DNA from: Actinomycetota bacterium
Lineage (GTDB): Bacteria > Actinomycetota > Acidimicrobiia > Acidimicrobiales > CADCTF01
Direction: 5' to 3'
NCBI GenBank assembly: GCA_019348255.1
Contig: JAHWJU010000006.1
Location: 1-55,071, forward strand
Length of the DNA stretch: 55,071 nucleotides
Of the stretch, positions 51,029-55,071 are shown in pieces; the first letter of the stretch is position 1, and each line of letters opens with the position of its first letter. Position numbers and translations under genes: made by a program. Below the pieces are notes generated by a model, which was given only the letters and a program-made list of their open reading frames with translations, had not been told where the DNA came from and searched no databases.

Positions 51029-52809
51029 CCGACCGTGAGGTCGCAGTGCTGGCGCTCGCCATCCTGGCCGGTGCCTGGCTGGCCCGGCCCGTGCCGCTGC
51101 TGGCAGCACTGGCCGCGGCCACCCTTGCCTTGCTGGTGCGCCGGCCGGTGGCCGTCTGTCTGGCGGCGATGGTGCTGGCATCCTCACTCGGAGCCCGTGC
51201 CTGGGAGGGGGTGCGTTCTGCCCCGAAATCAGGGATGATCTCGGCGCGGGCCACGCTCGTGAGTGACCCCGAGCATCTGCCCGGCGGGGTGCGGGCCGAG
51301 TTGCGCGTCGGCGGGCGGCGGGTGCAGGCCTTCGCCCGCGGCGCCGCCGCGTCCACCCTGGGCGGGCAGCTGGCAGGCGAGCGGGTGACGGTAAGGGGGA
51401 GGCTCAGGCCGATCGGCGGCAGGAGCCGCACCTATCTGGCCCGGCGGCACATCGGCAGCCGCCTCGACATCGATCGGCTGGGGGACCCGGACCCGGGGGG
51501 GCCGGTGAGCCGGTTCACCAACGCCTTGCGGCGGACGCTGGTGCGGGGGGCGTCGCCCCTCGGCCAGGAGCGGCGCGCCCTGTTCACCGGCCTCGTCCTG
51601 GGCGACGACCGCGAGCAGTCACCGCTCGAGGTGGACGACTTCCGGGGCGCGGGGCTCAGTCACCTGCTGGCGGTGTCGGGCCAGAACGTCGCGTTCGTCT
51701 TGGCTCTGGCCAGCCCGCTGCTGCGCCGGCTGGGGCTGCGCTCACGCTTCGTCGCCGGCTTGGGGATCGTCCTGGCGTTCGGCGTACTCACCCGTTGGGA
51801 GCCCTCGGTCTTGCGGGCGGTGGGCATGGCCGCCGTGGCGATGGCTGCCACCACCGTCGGCCGAGCGGCAAGGCCGCTGCGGCTGCTCTCTCTGGCCGTG
51901 GCCGGGCTCGTCCTGATCGACCCGTTGCTGGCTGGCGCGGTCGGATTCCTGCTCTCGGTCGCCGCCTGCACCGGCATCGCCGCCCTCGGACCGGTGCTGG
52001 AGCGCCGGCTCCCCAGCGCCCTCGCGGTGACGCTCGCCGCCCAGGCCGGGGTGACGCCCTTGCTGGTTCCGCTCTTCGGCGGGGTGCCGCTCGCCTCCAT
52101 CCCCGCCAACCTCCTGGCCGGCCCGGTCGCCGGCCCGGTGATGGTGTGGGGGCTGGTGGCGGGACTGCCGGCCGGCCTGCTGGGCGGGCGGGCAGCCGAG
52201 TTGCTCCACCTGCCCACCGCCGCCGCACTGTGGTGGATCTCCGGCGTGGCATCCATTGCGGCCGGGCTCGGCCTGGGCGAGGTGGGCACGAGGGGAATGG
52301 TCGCCCTGGGCGGCGCCGCGCTGGCGTTGGTGATCGGGCGGCGCGCAGCCCGCTGGCCCTGGCCACTGGCGCCGGCGCTCGCCGTCGTCGCCGCGGCGGC
52401 GGCGGCTGCCTTCTATGTCGACCCACGGCCTGGCCCCGGCAGCCGCCAGATCGCCTCCGGCGTGCGGCTCTGGCGTCAGGACGACGCCGTGGTGCTGGTC
52501 GTGGAGGAGGAGGGAGACCAGACCCGCCTGCTGGCAGCACTCCGACAGGAGCGGCTCCGGCGGGTGGACGTCCTGGTGCTGGGTTCGGGGGGAGCCGGTG
52601 GGGCAAGGGCGGCCGAGGCCGTGCGCCACCGGGCCCGTGTCCGCCTCACCCTGGCACCGGTTGGGAACCGGGTACCCGGTGCTCATACCTTGTCGCCCGG
52701 TGAGGAGGTGAGAGCCGGCCGCCTCAGCGTCACCGCCCTCACCAGCGGCCGGACCCTCGAGGTGCGCGTACGATCCGTGGCCGATGCGCCTGGCGCTCGG
52801 CTCCCGTAG
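51025..52809 (+). CDS. comEC: ComEC/Rec2 DNA uptake channel with degenerate C-terminal domain
   Basis: ComEC forms the membrane channel for single-stranded DNA uptake. The 594-residue protein has N-terminal membrane helices, an OB-like DUF4131 domain (near 75-150), and the competence domain with FTGLVLGDDREQSPLEVDDF near 190 and the signature GLSHLLAVSGQNVAFV near 211, then about eight more helices to residue 465. The C-terminal 120 residues sit where most ComEC proteins have a metallo-beta-lactamase domain, but VDVLVLGSGGAGGARAAEAV near 513 replaces the usual HxHxDH motif. The putative nuclease is therefore inactive or absent. GTG 51025 overlaps comEA. Confidence 0.88.
   Translation: MTDREVAVLALAILAGAWLARPVPLLAALAAATLALLVRRPVAVCLAAMVLASSLGARAWEGVRSAPKSGMISARATLVSDPEHLPGGVRAELRVGGRRVQAFARGAAASTLGGQLAGERVTVRGRLRPIGGRSRTYLARRHIGSRLDIDRLGDPDPGGPVSRFTNALRRTLVRGASPLGQERRALFTGLVLGDDREQSPLEVDDFRGAGLSHLLAVSGQNVAFVLALASPLLRRLGLRSRFVAGLGIVLAFGVLTRWEPSVLRAVGMAAVAMAATTVGRAARPLRLLSLAVAGLVLIDPLLAGAVGFLLSVAACTGIAALGPVLERRLPSALAVTLAAQAGVTPLLVPLFGGVPLASIPANLLAGPVAGPVMVWGLVAGLPAGLLGGRAAELLHLPTAAALWWISGVASIAAGLGLGEVGTRGMVALGGAALALVIGRRAARWPWPLAPALAVVAAAAAAAFYVDPRPGPGSRQIASGVRLWRQDDAVVLVVEEEGDQTRLLAALRQERLRRVDVLVLGSGGAGGARAAEAVRHRARVRLTLAPVGNRVPGAHTLSPGEEVRAGRLSVTALTSGRTLEVRVRSVADAPGARLP
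52769..52774 (+). promoter_or_regulatory. Putative -10 hexamer for the FolP2-like gene, inside comEC
   Basis: TACGAT ends 9 bases before ATG 52784 and lies within the last codons of comEC, allowing expression independent of the competence genes. Confidence 0.35.
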
Positions 52810-53617
52810 GTACGACCTCACCACCCGCGCCCTGGTGATGGGCATCCTCAACCGCACCACCGACTCCTTCTTCGACAGGGGCGCCTACTTCGACCTCGAC
52901 GACCTGCTCCGCCACGCCGAGCGCCTGGTGGCCGACGGCGCGGACATCCTCGACGTCGGGGGGGTGAAGGCGGGACCCGGCCCCGAGGTGTCCGAGCCGG
53001 AGGAGCTCGACCGGGTGGTCCCGGCGGTAGAGGCGCTGGTGAGCCGGTTCGACCTGCCTGTCTCGGTCGACACCTGGAGGGCGGAGGTGGCGCGGCACGG
53101 CTTCGCCGCCGGCGCCGTGATGGGCAACGACATCAGCGGGTTCGCCGACCCGCAGTACCTCCCGGTTGCCGCGGCCGCCGGTGCCACGGTGGTGGCGACC
53201 CACATCCGCCTGGCGCCCCGGGTTCCGGACCCCGAGCCCCCGTACCCCGGTGGGGTGGTGCCGGCGGTGCGGGACTTTCTCACGGAGCGAGCCCGACGGG
53301 CCGAAGAAGCCGGCCTGCCTCCGGAGCGCATCGTCATCGACGCCGGCCTCGACCTCGGCAAGACGTGGCAGCAGTCGGTCGAGTTGCTTCGGGCATCGGC
53401 GCAACTGGCCGTGCTCGGCTACCCCCTGCTCCTGTCGGCGTCGAACAAGACCTTCCTGGGCCGTCTGCTCGGCCTGGAGGTCGACCAGCGCCGGCACGCT
53501 TCGATGGCCGCCACCGCCCTGGGGGTCAGCCGGGGCTGTCGCATCGTGCGGGCCCACGACGTCCGGGGCGCCCGCCGCGTGTGCGACGTGGTGGCGGCGG
53601 TGCTGGAGGCCGCCTGA
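52784..53617 (+). CDS. Dihydropteroate synthase homologue, FolP2-like
   Basis: The 277-residue TIM-barrel protein belongs to the DHPS family, but its motifs are those of actinobacterial FolP2: VMGILNRTTDSFFDRG near 18-33 and DVGGVKAGPGPEVSEPEE near 57-74, where catalytic DHPS has NxTPDSFSDGG and DxGGESTRPG. HIRLAPRVPDPEPP replaces the usual MHMRGxPxxMQ segment, and ASNKTFLG replaces SRKSFIG. The mycobacterial FolP2 paralogue is not regarded as a functional DHPS, so pterin binding or a different condensation is possible. It overlaps comEC by 26 bases and precedes holA by one base. Confidence 0.82.
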   Translation: MRLALGSRRYDLTTRALVMGILNRTTDSFFDRGAYFDLDDLLRHAERLVADGADILDVGGVKAGPGPEVSEPEELDRVVPAVEALVSRFDLPVSVDTWRAEVARHGFAAGAVMGNDISGFADPQYLPVAAAAGATVVATHIRLAPRVPDPEPPYPGGVVPAVRDFLTERARRAEEAGLPPERIVIDAGLDLGKTWQQSVELLRASAQLAVLGYPLLLSASNKTFLGRLLGLEVDQRRHASMAATALGVSRGCRIVRAHDVRGARRVCDVVAAVLEAA

Positions 53618-53618
53618 G

Positions 53619-54617
53619 ATGGGCGCTCCGGCCCGCTCCGTCGAGTGCGGGTACCTGGTGCGGGGTGACGATCCGGCCCTGCTGGCCGACGCCCTGCGAA
53701 ACCTGGTGGCAGCGGTGCTGGCGGGCGAGGATCCGGCGCTGGCGGTCGAGGAGTTCGTCATCGAAGCCGGCGACGACCAGCGGGTGGCGGCGGTGCTCGA
53801 CGCCTGCCTCACCCCTCCGTTCCTCAGCGCCCGGCGGGTGGTCGTGGTGCGCAACGCCGGCGCGTTGGTCGCCGAGGAAGGCGCCCGTCTCGCCGGCTAC
53901 CTCGAACACCCCCTGGACTCCACGGTGCTCGTGCTGGTGGCCGGCGGTGGCACCGTCCCCGCCAAGCTGGTGGCCGCGGTGAAGAAGGCGGGCGAGGTGG
54001 TCGACGCCGGCCTGCCCCGCCAAGGGCGCCAGCGCACCGGCTGGCTGGTCGAGCGGCTGAAGGACGCTCCGGTCGACCTCGACGCCGCGGCCGCCACCCT
54101 CCTCGGACAGCACCTGGGCGAGGACATGGGGCGCCTGTCCGGACTGCTCGAGACGCTGGCCGGCGCCTACGGCCCCGGGGCCCGCATCGGTACGGCCGAG
54201 CTCGAGCCGTTCCTGGGCGAAGCCGGAGGGGTGGCTCCATGGGACCTCACCGACGCCCTCGACCGGGGCGACTACGAGGGCGCGCTGACCACTCTGCGCC
54301 GGCTGCTGCACGCCGGCGACCGACATCCGCTGGTGGTGATGGCGACCCTGCACCGTCACTACGCGGCGATGTTGCGGCTCGACGGCGCCGGGGCCCGCAC
54401 CGATGGCGAGGCCGCCGCGCTCCTGGGCATCAAGGGCAGCCCCTATCCGGCGAAGAAGGCGCTCGTCCAAAGCCGACGCCTGGGCTCCGTCGGGGTACGC
54501 CGCGCCATCCGGCTGCTGGCCGAGGCCGATCTCGACCTTCGGGGGGCCAAGGCCTGGCCCGAGGAGTTGGTGATGGAGGTGCTGGTGGCCCGGCTCTGCC
54601 AGCTGGCCCGGGGCTAG
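53619..54617 (+). CDS. holA: DNA polymerase III subunit delta
   Basis: HolA opens and loads the beta clamp as part of the clamp loader. The 332-residue protein begins with a RGDDPALLADALRNLV segment, has LTPPFLSARRVVVVRNAG near 68-85 and VDAGLPRQGRQRTGWLVER near 128, then KGSPYPAKKALVQSRRLG near 270 and an LDLRGAKAWPEELVMEVLV C-terminal helix, all typical of the delta subunit. ATG 53619 is one base after the FolP2-like gene. comEA-comEC-holA is a common order; the FolP2-like gene is the extra one here. Confidence 0.9.
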   Translation: MGAPARSVECGYLVRGDDPALLADALRNLVAAVLAGEDPALAVEEFVIEAGDDQRVAAVLDACLTPPFLSARRVVVVRNAGALVAEEGARLAGYLEHPLDSTVLVLVAGGGTVPAKLVAAVKKAGEVVDAGLPRQGRQRTGWLVERLKDAPVDLDAAAATLLGQHLGEDMGRLSGLLETLAGAYGPGARIGTAELEPFLGEAGGVAPWDLTDALDRGDYEGALTTLRRLLHAGDRHPLVVMATLHRHYAAMLRLDGAGARTDGEAAALLGIKGSPYPAKKALVQSRRLGSVGVRRAIRLLAEADLDLRGAKAWPEELVMEVLVARLCQLARG

Positions 54618-54630
54618 AGCCGACCGCGCC

Positions 54631-54636
54631 TAGCCT
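54631..54636 (+). promoter_or_regulatory. Putative -10 hexamer for the M16 peptidase
   Basis: TAGCCT ends 8 bases before GTG 54645, near-leaderless. Confidence 0.45.
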
Positions 54637-54644
54637 CCTGCGCC

Positions 54645-55071
54645 GTGAGCCCGACCCGCACCCGCAGGAAGATCCCCAAGCCGGCGCTGGCCGTCGAGCG
54701 CTTCACCCTCGCCAACGGGTTGCGGGTGGTGCTCAACCCCGACCGAGCCGCCCCCACCGTCGGCATCACCGTCAACTACGACGTCGGGTTCCGCAGCGAG
54801 CCGGAGGGGCGTACCGGTTTCGCCCATCTGTTCGAGCACCTCATGTTCCAGGGCTCGGCCCATCTGGAGAAGGGCGAGGCCGACAAGCTCATCGAGGGCA
54901 ACGGCGGCATCGAGAACGGCAGCACCCGGGCCGACTACACGAACTACATCTCGATGCTCCCGGCCAACGCCCTCGAGCTAGGCCTGTTCCTGGAGGCCGA
55001 CCGCATGCTCGGCGTGCGCCTCACCGAGGAGAACCTGCAGAACCAGATCGACGTGGTCAAAGAGGAGATCC
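54645..55071 (+). CDS. M16-family zinc metallopeptidase (3' end missing)
   Basis: Only the first 142 codons lie in the window. The visible part has the M16 (pitrilysin/processing peptidase) N-terminal block: FTLANGLRVVLNPD near 19-32, the inverted zinc motif HLFEHLMFQG near 66-75 (HxxEH), IEGNGGIENGSTRADYTNY near 89 and LELGLFLEADRM near 113. There is no signal peptide, so a cytoplasmic enzyme is likely, although many M16 relatives are exported. GTG 54645 fits the upstream hexamer. A second M16 gene often follows in such loci and would be outside this window. Confidence 0.92.
   Translation, partial: MSPTRTRRKIPKPALAVERFTLANGLRVVLNPDRAAPTVGITVNYDVGFRSEPEGRTGFAHLFEHLMFQGSAHLEKGEADKLIEGNGGIENGSTRADYTNYISMLPANALELGLFLEADRMLGVRLTEENLQNQIDVVKEEI

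Noticed and set aside
1-55071. CRISPR array, insertion sequence or prophage
   Set aside because: I found no spaced direct repeats, transposase, integrase or phage structural genes; the repeats seen are short or coding.

Overview
The window is about 55 kb of very GC-rich bacterial chromosome with strong G/C preference at third codon positions, dense genes and many ATGA/GTGA stop-start overlaps. Two F420-type luciferase-like oxidoreductases, class II DAHP synthase, a NirA/SirA-type sulfite reductase, a PAC2 protein and a FolP2-like protein point to Actinomycetota. The mreBCD-mrdA-rodA cluster and the gene order clpX-(valS position)-folC-ndk-mre-rne-rplU-rpmA-obgE-proB/proA-nadD-rsfS-leuS-comEA-comEC-holA suggest a deep branch such as Acidimicrobiia. 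That assignment is inference; there is no rRNA here. I see no insertion sequence, phage, CRISPR or plasmid feature.

Layout. 1-18.5 kb, plus strand: clpX (5' end missing), a small repetitive helical protein, a degenerate valyl-tRNA synthetase-like protein in the usual valS position, folC, ndk, the rod-shape operon mreB-mreC-mreD-mrdA-rodA, a B12/radical-SAM protein with its DUF2344 partner, RNase E/G, rplU, rpmA, obgE and proB. 18.5-24.8 kb, minus strand: a tight six-gene cassette (lipoprotein, AAA+ ATPase, exported protein, solute-binding/VWA lipoprotein, membrane coiled-coil protein, PspA) sits between proB and proA. It is the best candidate here for a poorly described system, probably one for envelope maintenance. 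24.8-28.4 kb: proA and a MoxR/VWA pair. 28.4-30.4 kb: SPFH/NfeD pair and a SRPBCC protein. 30.4-37.2 kb: assimilatory sulfate reduction on both strands (cysH and sulfite reductase; cysD, cysN, cysC) flanking class II DAHP synthase. 37.3-40.0 kb: SRPBCC, an F420 oxidoreductase and a serine beta-lactamase-fold esterase. 40.1-44.4 kb: nadD, a LytR_C protein, rsfS, tRNA-Ala(GGC), a decayed DJ-1/PfpI gene and leuS. 44.5-49.2 kb: a fatty acyl-AMP ligase-like enzyme, then a minus-strand operon of phosphotransferase, PAC2 and F420 oxidoreductase. 49.2-55.1 kb: thioredoxin-like protein, a small HExxH protein, comEA, comEC, a FolP2-like DHPS homologue, holA and the start of an M16 peptidase.

Two themes run through the window. 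First, many genes have a TAnnnT hexamer only 6-12 bases before the start codon, as expected for leaderless or nearly leaderless transcripts with an extremely short 5' UTR. Second, several proteins keep a family fold but lack its key residues: the ValRS-like protein has no HIGH or KMSKS signature, ComEC has lost the metallo-beta-lactamase histidines, CysH has Thr for one of four cluster cysteines, and the DHPS homologue has FolP2-type motifs. No gene-free stretch over 300 bases remains once the tRNA and pseudogene at 41.6-42.0 kb are counted.
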